A stretch of DNA of 64,000 nt from Ferruginibacter sp. GTDB lineage: Bacteria; Bacteroidota; Bacteroidia; Chitinophagales; Chitinophagaceae. The stretch lies in the NCBI GenBank assembly GCA_017983695.1, contig JAGOAX010000002.1:1-64000 (forward strand). Direction: 5' to 3'. The translations under genes and the position numbers were made by a program. Positions 1-7,509 of this stretch are shown in pieces. The notes under the pieces are model-generated. The model searched no databases. It saw nothing but the letters and a program-made list of their open reading frames with translations, and had not been told where the DNA came from. Each line of letters begins with the position of its first letter. The stretch's first letter is position 1.

Positions 1-723
1 TCTTATACTTATTGTACCAAAACGCAAGTGAACACCTAATTGGGATGTTCCCTGTATTGCAGGAAAATTCCGTTGTTCCTGGTACTTTTTTACCAGCTCT
101 TTATTTAAATTTTTTGACGGAAATGGTTTATCAACCGCATTAAAACCTATTGTTTGTAAAGATGGTATTGATACTGCCTGTTGTTTATAAAAATTATCAA
201 AATACTTTTCGGTGGGATATGTTTTTAAATGAAAATCGGTTAATACTGCTTTCCATTTTCTGCTGTATGGGGTAAAAACAGTATAAGGTTTACCATCATC
301 TTTAAGCACTTCATCTTTTTCCAACAGCACCTGATCCTTATATGTTACTAATTCTGCCCCGTTTACTTTCAACAAATCAGCAATCAGTTTTTCTCTTTCA
401 AAAGCATAAGGCTCATAATCATGATTGGTAAAGACCCTTTCAATTTTATATTTACTTAATAAGGTTTTGTAAATTGATAATGGTGTACCATGGTATACTT
501 CAAGAGACGAGTCTAATTGTATAAGCTGGGATTGCATTTCCTCCAATGCAGCATGGATAAATTCCACTCTTCTGTCTGACTTATCTTCCAGTTCATCCAG
601 GATATTAGTATCAAAAATAAAAACCGGTACAACGGACTTATTACTTTTTAAAGCATGATACAGCCCGGCATTATCCTGCAGGCGCAAGTCCCTGCGAAAC
701 CAAAATATATTTACTGTTTGCAT
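1..723 (-). CDS. Cryptochrome/deoxyribodipyrimidine photolyase, N-terminal part
   Basis: The first 241 codons of a class I photolyase/cryptochrome; the C-terminus lies beyond the left edge. The N-terminus (MQTVNIFWFRRDLRLQDN) carries the FWFRRDLRLxDN signature of the antenna-binding Rossmann domain, which fills about residues 1-165. The last visible residues (LGVHLRFGTISIR) match the start of the FAD-binding helical domain. The family uses FADH- and blue light to split cyclobutane pyrimidine dimers, or acts as a photoreceptor; the Trp chain and dimer pocket that would separate these are outside the window. It starts 34 nt after the stop of the class IV aminotransferase, so the two are probably co-transcribed. 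Confidence 0.92.
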   Translation of the reverse strand, partial: MQTVNIFWFRRDLRLQDNAGLYHALKSNKSVVPVFIFDTNILDELEDKSDRRVEFIHAALEEMQSQLIQLDSSLEVYHGTPLSIYKTLLSKYKIERVFTNHDYEPYAFEREKLIADLLKVNGAELVTYKDQVLLEKDEVLKDDGKPYTVFTPYSRKWKAVLTDFHLKTYPTEKYFDNFYKQQAVSIPSLQTIGFNAVDKPFPSKNLNKELVKKYQEQRNFPAIQGTSQLGVHLRFGTISIR

Positions 724-757
724 AAACCTGGAAGGTATTTTTTAAAAAACAAAAAAA

Positions 758-1597
758 CTACAAAATGGTTGGCGTTACAGCGGCATAAATTTTTTGGGTA
801 ACCGTATTTGTAAATTCAGTATCGTTGATGCGTTGTACCCAACGCATATTGTAAATGGAGTTGGTTAAAAAAACTTCGTCAGCAGCTAATAACTCTTCAA
901 TGGTTATTTCTTTTTCTATACATGTAAAATCACAATCCCTCAACTGACGGATTAAATATTCTCTTAAAACACCTGCAACACACCCTTCGCTTAAGGCAGG
1001 TGTATAAATGATTTCATTTTTAACTAAAAAAATATTAGCAATGGTGGCATCACATACTCTCCCATAACTGTTTAACAGCACCGCATCATTCCATTTTTCT
1101 TTTTTTGCTTTTAAAGCAGCCATAACATAGGGCAGGTAATTATTGTGCTTAAGATTACTAAGTACATCGCAACTTTTTTTCACTTCATCATAAATACCTA
1201 CTACCAGCCCATTACTATTCCATTCACCATTGCCTTCCGGTAATGCCCAGGTTTGAATAATATAATTAGGGAAATGATCTGCTGCATCGTACAGGCCACC
1301 ATCGCCTCTAAATATTGTTATACGAATACGTGCAGCTTTTTCATGTCCATTTTTTTTTGCAAGCAATACAATTTCTTCAAGTAGTTTATCAGCATTAAAA
1401 TGTTTGGGTATTACAAATTGCAGTACCTGCATACCCTTCCATAGCCGGGCAAAATGCTGATCTTCCATAATCAACTGCCCCTCTTTCATTTTTATAGTTT
1501 CAAACAAGCCATCTCCATAACGCAAGCCACGGCTGTCAGCTCCAATTACTGGTGTTTCTTCTTTATAAATTTTTCCATTAAAATTAAAAGATGCCAT
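758..1597 (-). CDS. Aminotransferase class IV (4-amino-4-deoxychorismate lyase / branched-chain aminotransferase family)
   Basis: A 279-residue fold-type IV PLP enzyme. The Lys in SNLKHNNYLP (about residue 150) is the likely PLP Schiff-base lysine, and DATIANIFLV and the PALSEGCVAGVLRE segment are typical cofactor-phosphate and substrate-loop regions. The KHNNYL motif leans towards aminodeoxychorismate lyase (folate synthesis), but branched-chain aminotransferase cannot be excluded. I start it at 1597 (MASFNFNGKIY). The reading frame is open 29 codons further upstream, but that extension lacks family similarity, crosses the terminator of the preceding response regulator, and has the -7 promoter box within it. 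Confidence 0.85.
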   Translation of the reverse strand: MASFNFNGKIYKEETPVIGADSRGLRYGDGLFETIKMKEGQLIMEDQHFARLWKGMQVLQFVIPKHFNADKLLEEIVLLAKKNGHEKAARIRITIFRGDGGLYDAADHFPNYIIQTWALPEGNGEWNSNGLVVGIYDEVKKSCDVLSNLKHNNYLPYVMAALKAKKEKWNDAVLLNSYGRVCDATIANIFLVKNEIIYTPALSEGCVAGVLREYLIRQLRDCDFTCIEKEITIEELLAADEVFLTNSIYNMRWVQRINDTEFTNTVTQKIYAAVTPTIL

Positions 1598-1601
1598 AGC
1601 G

Positions 1602-1609
1602 CAAATATA
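1602..1609 (-). promoter_or_regulatory. Bacteroidota -7 box of the class IV aminotransferase
   Basis: TATATTTG on the minus strand fits the Bacteroidota sigma consensus TAnnTTTG. It ends 4 nt before the chosen ATG, implying an almost leaderless transcript. No good -33 TTTG is seen at the usual distance. Confidence 0.5.
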
Positions 1610-1675
1610 CCATAAACGGCAGCAGCATATTTTGAATAGATTTATTTCAAAACAGGTAAGTTTAATAAAGTAAAA

Positions 1676-1695
1676 TCCCGCCATTACTGGCGGGA
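1676..1695 (-). terminator. Intrinsic terminator of response regulator 1
   Basis: TCCCGCCA, a 4-nt loop, then TGGCGGGA: a perfect 8-bp stem followed on the minus strand by TTTTA. It lies 53 nt past the stop of the response regulator at 1749-2435. Confidence 0.8.
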
Positions 1696-1748
1696 CTTAC
1701 TTCTTCAATACAGTTATAAGAGGTGGTTTACGTATGGATATTTTGACT

Positions 1749-2435
1749 TTACAGTTCTTCGTTTAATATTTTATGTTTAACAGCATACATAATTAAACCT
1801 GCAGTGCTTTTAGCCCCGGTTTTAACTTTCAGTTTATCCCGGATAGCTTCCACTGTACGTGGGCTAAGGTCAACAATGTCTGCAATTTCCTTGGTACTTT
1901 TTTCTTCGCACATTAGTCTTAAGATCAGGGTTTCTTTGTCGTTAAGCTGTGCTTCCTGCTGCATTAGTTTTTGCGGACCAGGAAAATTTCTTTGTTTCAG
2001 ATTGGTAAGTAAGGCCTTGTTGGTTAAAGAGTTGAAATAGTATTCCTGTTCGTAACAGGTTTTTATAGCTTCGTAAATAATTTCGCTGTCGCTGGTTTTG
2101 GTAAGATAGCTATTGGCTCCCAATTCCATTAATTTGGTAATCATGCTGTGATCGTCCATCATGGTCAGCATAATTATTTTAATATTGGGATAAAGCTTTT
2201 TTACTTCAGGCAAAGTGGCAATGCCATCCATAACAGGCATTTGTATATCCAGCAGTATTACATCGGCAGTTGTATTTTTAAGCATATTTAATAAATGCAT
2301 GCCATTATCTGCTTCGGCAATTACTTTAATATCTTTTTTTGCACTTAAAGCAGTTTTAACACCAGCTCGGTATAAAACATGATCATCTGCTATAATCACC
2401 TGTATGGGTTCTGCGGTATCGTTTTTCTCAATCAT
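1749..2435 (-). CDS. NarL/FixJ-family response regulator (1 of 3)
   Basis: A 228-residue DNA-binding response regulator. The receiver domain (about residues 11-130) has the acidic pair in IIADDHVLYRAG, the phospho-acceptor Asp in VILLDIQMPVMDG and the Lys in SYLTKTSD. A LuxR-type HTH follows (about 160-225), with KSTKEIADIVDLSPRTVEA as the recognition region. Together with the regulators at 2649 and 5968 and the kinase at 5015 it forms one signalling locus. The targets are unknown. It has its own terminator (1676-1695) and a palindrome about 92 nt upstream that may be an operator. Confidence 0.93.
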   Translation of the reverse strand: MIEKNDTAEPIQVIIADDHVLYRAGVKTALSAKKDIKVIAEADNGMHLLNMLKNTTADVILLDIQMPVMDGIATLPEVKKLYPNIKIIMLTMMDDHSMITKLMELGANSYLTKTSDSEIIYEAIKTCYEQEYYFNSLTNKALLTNLKQRNFPGPQKLMQQEAQLNDKETLILRLMCEEKSTKEIADIVDLSPRTVEAIRDKLKVKTGAKSTAGLIMYAVKHKILNEEL

Positions 2436-2526
2436 AATTCGGGCTTTGGGATTAGTAGTTTTCTTATCTACTAACGCCGAAGTGCAAGATCAAATTATAA
2501 TTATTGATAAGAAAGAGTGTAATTAC

Positions 2527-2543
2527 CCTATGTTTAACATAGG
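2527..2543. promoter_or_regulatory. Perfect 17-bp palindrome upstream of response regulator 1
   Basis: CCTATGTTTAACATAGG has 8-bp arms and a single central base, 92-108 nt upstream of the start of the regulator at 2435. The size and symmetry suit a dimeric regulator. It directly abuts the AT-rich element at 2544-2563. An operator role is inferred. Confidence 0.35.
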
Positions 2544-2563
2544 AATTTTACGTTTAATAAAGG
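2544..2563. promoter_or_regulatory. Shared upstream element, copy A
   Basis: AATTTTACGTTTAATAAA is identical at 16 of 18 positions to the element at 3359-3376, which lies upstream of the second response regulator. A weaker relative is at 5932-5950 before the third. It may be a common binding site for these regulators. Confidence 0.35.
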
Positions 2564-2648
2564 GAAATGTTCGTGTTGATACTAATCAGGCAAACACTTG
2601 GCTTAAATGTTTAAGCAAGGTCAAGGTTGAAAAACTATATACTGTTAT

Positions 2649-3314
2649 TTACTCTATCAGCTTATTCCGCATACCATACATTATTAAACCGCCAATGGTT
2701 TTCGCATCCACTTTGGTTTTCATATTCTGGCGTATAGTTTCAATGGTTCTGGGGCTAAGGAAGATAATTTTGGATATTTCTTCGGTAGTTTTATCCTCGG
2801 CCAAAAGTTTCAATATTTTTATTTCCTTCTCGTTAAAATGTATTGGGGTATTAGTACCATAATGCTGGCGTACGTTCTTTTTCTGCATCAACTTACCCAT
2901 TACAGCTTTGTTCACAAGGTCGTTAAAGTAAAAATCATCATTCATGCAGGTAAGTATCGCTTCATATATCTCTTCGGGGTCAGTGGTTTTGGTAAGATAG
3001 GCATTGGCACCCATTTCCATCATCTTGCTAATCATTTGCTGGTCGTCGTACATGGTAAGTACAATTATCTTAATATCCTCATATTCTTTACGTATCAGTT
3101 GAATACCATTTATACCATCTATCTCTGGCATACGGATATCCATTAATAACACTTCGGGCTTTTTAATGGCAATTTTATGCATCATATCCTTGCCATCCTC
3201 GGCTTCCCAAAGCATTTTTAGGTTTTCTTTACCGGACAGGGCCATTTTAATTCCATCTCTAAAAATCTTGTGGTCGTCGGCAATGGCAATTTTAATCAAA
3301 TGATCGGTACTCAT
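2649..3314 (-). CDS. NarL/FixJ-family response regulator (2 of 3)
   Basis: A 221-residue response regulator. The receiver domain (about residues 6-125) shows IAIADDHKIFRDG, the phospho-acceptor in VLLMDIRMPEIDG and the Lys of AYLTKTTD. The LuxR HTH (about 155-218) includes KTTEEISKIIFLSPRTIET. It is clearly a paralogue of the neighbours at 1749 and 5968, so the locus grew by local duplication. It lies 213 nt upstream of regulator 1 on the same strand, with promoter-like elements in between, so separate transcription is likely. No sensor kinase adjoins it on this strand; the kinase at 5015 is the nearest candidate partner. Confidence 0.93.
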   Translation of the reverse strand: MSTDHLIKIAIADDHKIFRDGIKMALSGKENLKMLWEAEDGKDMMHKIAIKKPEVLLMDIRMPEIDGINGIQLIRKEYEDIKIIVLTMYDDQQMISKMMEMGANAYLTKTTDPEEIYEAILTCMNDDFYFNDLVNKAVMGKLMQKKNVRQHYGTNTPIHFNEKEIKILKLLAEDKTTEEISKIIFLSPRTIETIRQNMKTKVDAKTIGGLIMYGMRNKLIE

Positions 3315-3358
3315 CGTTACTGAAAAAGGGGGTTAATACAAAAATCGTTTCAAGTTAC

Positions 3359-3380
3359 AATTTTACGCTTAGTAAAAAGG
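3359..3380. promoter_or_regulatory. Shared upstream element, copy B
   Basis: AATTTTACGCTTAGTAAA, 45-66 nt upstream of the second response regulator. It matches copy A at 16 of 18 positions. A binding site is inferred. Confidence 0.35.
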
Positions 3381-3594
3381 ATATTTTAAAAAACAGCGTG
3401 GTAAAAATTTTTTCCACACCCTGTTGATTGTCACATATTTTAAGCAATATTACTTAGTAATAGTACGGTAAAATTAATTAGTTAATTTACGTGCCCCATT
3501 TGCACAAACACTCGATAAAAAGTAATTGTTACAGTTTAAAAAAAGAGCAGTATTGCGCTTGTACACCACCTGGCTTCAGACTACTTTTGTACCA

Positions 3595-3711
3595 GTTGAT
3601 TGACATTGGTTCACGGAAATATTTCGCAATCCAACTTATCCAAAAAACCAATAGTATTACCTGATATCCAAGAAGAACCTGTTTGTGCTTGTGTAACCTG
3701 TGTCAATCAAC
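3595..3711. repeat. Perfect 11-bp inverted repeat enclosing 95 nt
   Basis: GTTGATTGACA at 3595-3605 faces its exact reverse complement at 3701-3711. Weaker pairing continues inward (GGTT...CAC against GTG...AACC). It could be the closing stem of a structured RNA or the ends of a small decayed element. No target-site duplication or transposase is seen. Confidence 0.5.
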
Positions 3712-3780
3712 TAAATTTTAAAAGATCCCGTTTTATATCCAATACCTCTGACCAAGAAACAAGACCTTAAAAACTTATCA

Positions 3781-3803
3781 GGCTAATGCATCCGGCATTA
3801 GCC
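3781..3803 (+). terminator. Orphan terminator-like hairpin
   Basis: GGCTAATGC, a 5-nt loop, GCATTAGCC: a perfect 9-bp stem followed within 20 nt by TTTT. No gene ends here, so it could end an unannotated RNA from the 3.4-3.8 kb region. The weak U-tract leaves this uncertain. Confidence 0.35.
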
Positions 3804-4211
3804 ATTTGAAATTCTGTTTTAAGGGAGCCAATACCCTGCCAAACAAATCCCGGCACTAGATAAACCTCTTCTTTTTTTCTCTTCCATTAACTAAGTAAAC
3901 TTACGATGGTAAAGCTACGATTTTTTGAATAGTAATTTTACTATTTTATTTCCGTACATTTACCCAATATTTTGTAGTTGATTTACTTGGTACAACTCCC
4001 AAAAACCTCTTCCACAAAGGATTTAAGGAACTTTTCCACATATCCACATTGTACTAAAGGGTTGCCGGGGAGGCTGTTTTGAGGGAAGTTTACATCACGA
4101 AATATTTCTAAACCACTAAAATTATTTAGCATGCACACACAATGGGATTTGGTAGAATGTCTTTTGGCAATGTTTGAGTAATTAAGACAGTTAGTACTTT
4201 AAGTACTTATT

Positions 4212-4263
4212 TTATTCTTGATTAGAATAATTATTTAGTTAAATTTGAAAAAAATAACTAAAT
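4212..4263 (+). promoter_or_regulatory. Two adjacent AT-rich hairpins before the membrane protein gene
   Basis: TTATTCT/AGAATAA (4212-4218 with 4224-4230) and ATTTAGTTA/TAACTAAAT (4233-4241 with 4255-4263) are perfect dyads 60-110 nt upstream of the gene at 4324. They could be operators for a dimeric regulator or mRNA leader structures. Confidence 0.3.
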
Positions 4264-4323
4264 ATTATACAAAGTCTCAAATATCTTACCTTAGCTAGTG
4301 AGGTACTTCCATTTATTTTTCTA

Positions 4324-4980
4324 TTGGTATTTCTCAAAAGAATATCAACGAGAGATAAATGGCTTTTTTTTTATTATGCTAGTCTGACCGCAGTACTTAT
4401 TCTATTATTAGCCCTTTTTTACTATGTTTACCCATCAAAAGCATACTATTACTTCACAGGTAGAATTCATACAATAATAGAGTTTTCATTATTAACCTAT
4501 ATTTTTTCTTTTTCCATTTCCAATAAAAATGTAAGAAAAGCCATTCTTTTTTTAATAATTCCCTTTTTAATACTCAGTATTATTGATTATTTATCTTCAA
4601 AGGAACCTGCTGTAGCTTACATGCCTTTAATGACTGAGAGTTTATTTTTTATCATTTTGATTATTTATTTCTTTTTTGAAAAAATTAAGCATGACGTAAA
4701 TGAGCCATTATTTAATAAGTTTATTTTTTGGTTTGCCGTAGCATTTTTATTAAATTTTGCAGGCAATTTTTTACTTTTTGTCTACTCGGAAACATCTAAT
4801 AAAGAAGATGATTTTAAAACAAACTACACTATTATATATAGTATAGTAACCATAGTAAAAAACATCCTGCTATGCATTGCAGCTATAATTAAAGAACCTT
4901 TAAAACCTAAAACAGGCTTATACGATGGCTTAATCCCCGATGCCGATTTTAAGAATATTTTAAACACCCGCAAACCCTAA
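4324..4980 (+). CDS. Multi-pass membrane protein next to the sensor kinase
   Basis: I do not recognise a named family. The product has about 218 residues and six to seven hydrophobic segments (near residues 15-35, 43-60, 68-88, 96-118, 133-155 and 165-188) and a short polar tail. It lies 34 nt before the histidine kinase and is probably co-transcribed; this layout suggests a membrane sensing partner for the one-TM kinase. The start is uncertain: no ATG exists in the first 90 residues of the frame, and the best choice is TTG at 4324. The frame stays open for at least 60 nt upstream. Confidence 0.7.
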   Translation: MVFLKRISTRDKWLFFYYASLTAVLILLLALFYYVYPSKAYYYFTGRIHTIIEFSLLTYIFSFSISNKNVRKAILFLIIPFLILSIIDYLSSKEPAVAYMPLMTESLFFIILIIYFFFEKIKHDVNEPLFNKFIFWFAVAFLLNFAGNFLLFVYSETSNKEDDFKTNYTIIYSIVTIVKNILLCIAAIIKEPLKPKTGLYDGLIPDADFKNILNTRKP

Positions 4981-5014
4981 TAACATCAAATAACCCAAAC
5001 AGCGTTTATTAACT

Positions 5015-5806
5015 ATGAATATTGTTTTACTTATTGGCACTATTGGTATGTTAATACTGGCAATTGCTATAGTTGGATTTATCATTTTTCACCAACGCAA
5101 AGTACTCCGCTACAACGACCAGCTAAAAAAACTAGAAGAAGAAAAGCAACAGATACTACTAAATGCCTCCATACGTTTTCAGGAAGAAGAAAGAAACCGC
5201 ATTGCTGCCGATTTACATGATGATGCCGGTCCATTACTGGCAACTGCCCGGCTTTACCTTAATGAAAATTTAGTAAACCAGGAAAAAGCCCAGCAATTGC
5301 AAAGCATTTACAGCGCCAAGCAGATTATTGATGATGCTATATTACTTATACGCAATATCAGCCATAGCCTTATGCCGCCAACACTTAAAAACTTTGGTTT
5401 GGAAAGTGCAGTTACCGATCTTTTCCAAAAAATAAGCGGCAGTGGCAGTATTAATGCAAGCGCAAGGTTTCATGATTACCGTACCCGGCTTAAAGTAGAA
5501 CAGGAATTACTGGTGTTCCGTATAATACAGGAGTTGGTAAACAATGTTTTTAAACACAGTAATGCAGGTTTTATACACCTCACTCAAAATGTAAGCGGCA
5601 GTAATATGTACCTGAGGTTACACCACGACGGAGCCGGTATTGTACAGGCTGACTTTGAAAAGCTAAACCATAGTGCACTTGGCCTGGGCTTAAAAAATAT
5701 TGCAAGCAGGGTAAAAGTGCTTAATGGAAGAATATTTTTTGAAATAGACCCCAGCCACACTTACTATAAAGTAACAATTGAGGTACCAATGGACCCTGCT
5801 ATATAA
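5015..5806 (+). CDS. Sensor histidine kinase, HisKA_3 / NarX-like
   Basis: A 263-residue kinase with one N-terminal membrane helix (about residues 3-25), a short coiled coil (30-60), the HisKA_3 dimerisation box ERNRIAADLHDDAGPLL (phospho-accepting His at about residue 68) and a HATPase_c domain (about 160-260). The ATPase has the N box RIIQELVNNVFKHSNAG, a G1-like HDGAGI and the G2 box LGLGLKNIASR. It has no periplasmic or PAS sensor domain, so signal input may come from the membrane protein just upstream. The likely partners are the NarL-type regulators at 5968, 2649 and 1749. Confidence 0.92.
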   Translation: MNIVLLIGTIGMLILAIAIVGFIIFHQRKVLRYNDQLKKLEEEKQQILLNASIRFQEEERNRIAADLHDDAGPLLATARLYLNENLVNQEKAQQLQSIYSAKQIIDDAILLIRNISHSLMPPTLKNFGLESAVTDLFQKISGSGSINASARFHDYRTRLKVEQELLVFRIIQELVNNVFKHSNAGFIHLTQNVSGSNMYLRLHHDGAGIVQADFEKLNHSALGLGLKNIASRVKVLNGRIFFEIDPSHTYYKVTIEVPMDPAI

Positions 5807-5931
5807 GTAAGACATTACAGACAGCAATCGATTTTATGTATTTCCCTGCTTAATAAAACAAAAATATTTACCGTTACCGTCTGTTAAATCCAACCAATAA
5901 ATTTCAAATCGTAACCAGGCTTTAAATATCA

Positions 5932-5950
5932 AATTAGTTTACGTAATTTT
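5932..5950 (+). promoter_or_regulatory. Possible third copy of the shared regulator element
   Basis: The stretch around TTAGTTTACGTAATTTT, 18-36 nt before the start of the third response regulator, shares the ACGTAA core and about 12 of 18 positions with the reverse complement of copies A and B. The match is weak. Confidence 0.25.
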
Positions 5951-5967
5951 ACTGTATCCCAAAAACT

Positions 5968-6630
5968 ATGGAAGAAACAAGAGAAGAAATAAGCGTTGCC
6001 ATTGCAGATGATCATAAAATTTTCCGGAAAGGAGTAATTCTTTCCATGCGGGCCTACACAAATATTAAATTTGTGATGGAAGCCGAAAACGGAGAAGACC
6101 TGATTAACAAAATTCCGGAATCGAACCCTGACGTAATTTTATGTGATTTAAAAATGCCTATCAAAGACGGCATAGACACTACGAAGTACATTACTAAAAA
6201 CTTCCCTAACATCCGCGTTATTATTCTTACCATGTACGAAGATGAACGTTTTGTGGGTCACCTGATGGACTGTGGTGCCGCCGGGTACTTATTAAAAAGT
6301 ACTGAGCCCAGCGAAATACGAAAAGCAATAATGGATGTTATGCGTACAGGGTTTTATCTTAATCCGTTTGTAAACAAAGTACTTATTAAGAAAAATTATT
6401 CCAAGCAAAAATTCAGCCCCACTTTAACTACCGAAATTGTTTTAAGCGAAAGGGAAAAAGAAGTACTTACGTTGGTTTGTATGGAATTTACAGCATCGGA
6501 AATTGCTGCCAAAATGGAGATCAGCTCCAGAACAGTAGAAGCTATTAAAGACAGGTTAATGGAACGCTTTGGTGTTAAAAACTCGGTTGGCCTGGTTTTT
6601 TATGCCATGAAAAATTCGCTTATTGATTAG
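5968..6630 (+). CDS. NarL/FixJ-family response regulator (3 of 3)
   Basis: A 220-residue response regulator: receiver domain (about residues 9-130) with VAIADDHKIFRKG, phospho-acceptor Asp in VILCDLKMPIKDG and Lys in GYLLKSTE; LuxR HTH (about 155-217) with FTASEIAAKMEISSRTVEA. It is paralogous to the two minus-strand regulators and lies 161 nt downstream of the kinase on the same strand, which makes it the most likely cognate regulator. Its own upstream region carries the shared AT-rich element, so autoregulation or cross-regulation within the trio is plausible. Confidence 0.93.
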   Translation: MEETREEISVAIADDHKIFRKGVILSMRAYTNIKFVMEAENGEDLINKIPESNPDVILCDLKMPIKDGIDTTKYITKNFPNIRVIILTMYEDERFVGHLMDCGAAGYLLKSTEPSEIRKAIMDVMRTGFYLNPFVNKVLIKKNYSKQKFSPTLTTEIVLSEREKEVLTLVCMEFTASEIAAKMEISSRTVEAIKDRLMERFGVKNSVGLVFYAMKNSLID

Positions 6631-6742
6631 GCCGAATGCAAGCTGCCAGGGATATAGTTGCAAGGGATAAGCAATATAACACAAACTACTTTTTTAAATA
6701 TTGTAACTGTATAATAAAATTATGTAACCAGAAAGTTACTCC

Positions 6743-6766
6743 CTTGAAGCTTGTGGCTTGAACCTG
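6743..6766. repeat. Short heptamer array
   Basis: Three units of the form CTTGnnn in 7-nt phase (CTTGAAG, CTTGTGG, then CTTGAAC), between the convergent regulator and deoxynucleoside kinase genes. A small member of the intergenic heptamer family of this window. Confidence 0.45.
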
Positions 6767-6782
6767 TTATAAAGACACCCTC

Positions 6783-7418
6783 TTAAAATAAGCCAAACAA
6801 TTTACTATCTATACTTGTAATAATCTGCCCGAGATGTTCTTCATTCTCGGCAAATTTATTTTTATCAGCATCAATAATTAATAGCGGCCCTTCTTTATAA
6901 TTGTCAATAAAAGAATTGTAATAGTCATTCAGTTTTTTTAAATAATCGAGGCGTATATTTTCTTCATACTCCCTGCCTCTTTTTTGTATTTGTGCAACCA
7001 AGGTTGGTACCGATGCTCTTAAATATATCAGCAGGTCTGGTGGTTGCACCATACTTTTAAGAGTTTCAAAAAATTTATAGTAATTATCAAAATCACGTTT
7101 TCCCATAAGGCCCATATCATGCAGGTTTGGCGCAAAAATATTGGCATCTTCATAAATAGTTCTGTCCTGTATCACTGTTTCGGTACCCCTGTGTATTTCC
7201 AGCAACTGGTTAAGGCGGCTATTTAAAAAATATATCTGCAGGTTAAAACTCCACCTGGGCATGTCTTCGTAAAAATCATTCAGGTACGGATTATGATCCA
7301 CATCTTCAAACTGGGGAATCCATTTGTAATGCTTGCTCAGCATTTCTGTCAATGTAGTTTTACCGGCGCCAATATTTCCGGCTACAGCAATATGCTTTGG
7401 TTTTTTTGTCTTTGCCAT
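6783..7418 (-). CDS. Deoxynucleoside kinase (dNK/dGK family)
   Basis: A 211-residue kinase that phosphorylates deoxynucleosides for salvage. It has an N-terminal P-loop (GNIGAGKTT, about residues 14-22), the DRTIYED motif (about residue 85; the Asp-Arg pair of the DRS signature with Thr for Ser) that positions the catalytic and specificity residues, and a lid arginine cluster (QKRGREYE). The length is typical. The substrate base cannot be told from sequence alone. It is convergent with regulator 3 and lies downstream of trpS on the same strand, separated by the trpS terminator. Confidence 0.9.
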   Translation of the reverse strand: MAKTKKPKHIAVAGNIGAGKTTLTEMLSKHYKWIPQFEDVDHNPYLNDFYEDMPRWSFNLQIYFLNSRLNQLLEIHRGTETVIQDRTIYEDANIFAPNLHDMGLMGKRDFDNYYKFFETLKSMVQPPDLLIYLRASVPTLVAQIQKRGREYEENIRLDYLKKLNDYYNSFIDNYKEGPLLIIDADKNKFAENEEHLGQIITSIDSKLFGLF

Positions 7419-7445
7419 TTGTACTTACTTTTATCTGCCCATGAA

Positions 7446-7470
7446 AAACGTCAGCCCATCACTGACGTTT
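7446..7470 (-). terminator. Intrinsic terminator of trpS
   Basis: AAACGTCAG, a 7-nt loop, CTGACGTTT: a perfect 9-bp stem. On the minus strand it runs into TTTTT. It lies 40 nt past the trpS stop. Confidence 0.8.
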
Positions 7471-7509
7471 GCACAAAATAATGAATATTCGATTTAAAAA
7501 ATCAAATCT

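Larger units (their letters stand above)
3315..4323. other. 1-kb non-coding region inside the two-component locus
   Basis: No reading frame here has protein-like content. The region holds the shared regulator element (3359-3380), related ACG/GTAAAATT motifs near 3470-3525, an 11-bp perfect inverted repeat (3595-3605 with 3701-3711), a strong short hairpin (3781-3803), and two AT-rich hairpins just before the next gene (4212-4230 and 4233-4263). A gap this long is out of character for this compact window, so a small RNA or an extended regulatory region is plausible. Confidence 0.5.

Noticed and set aside
2404..2862. Plus-strand 152-residue frame across the regulator spacer
   Set aside because: Half overlaps two real regulator genes on the other strand, and the spacer part holds the palindrome and shared element.
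3595..3711. Inverted repeat as an insertion sequence
   Set aside because: Only 117 bp, no transposase, no target-site duplication that I can see; kept only as a repeat.
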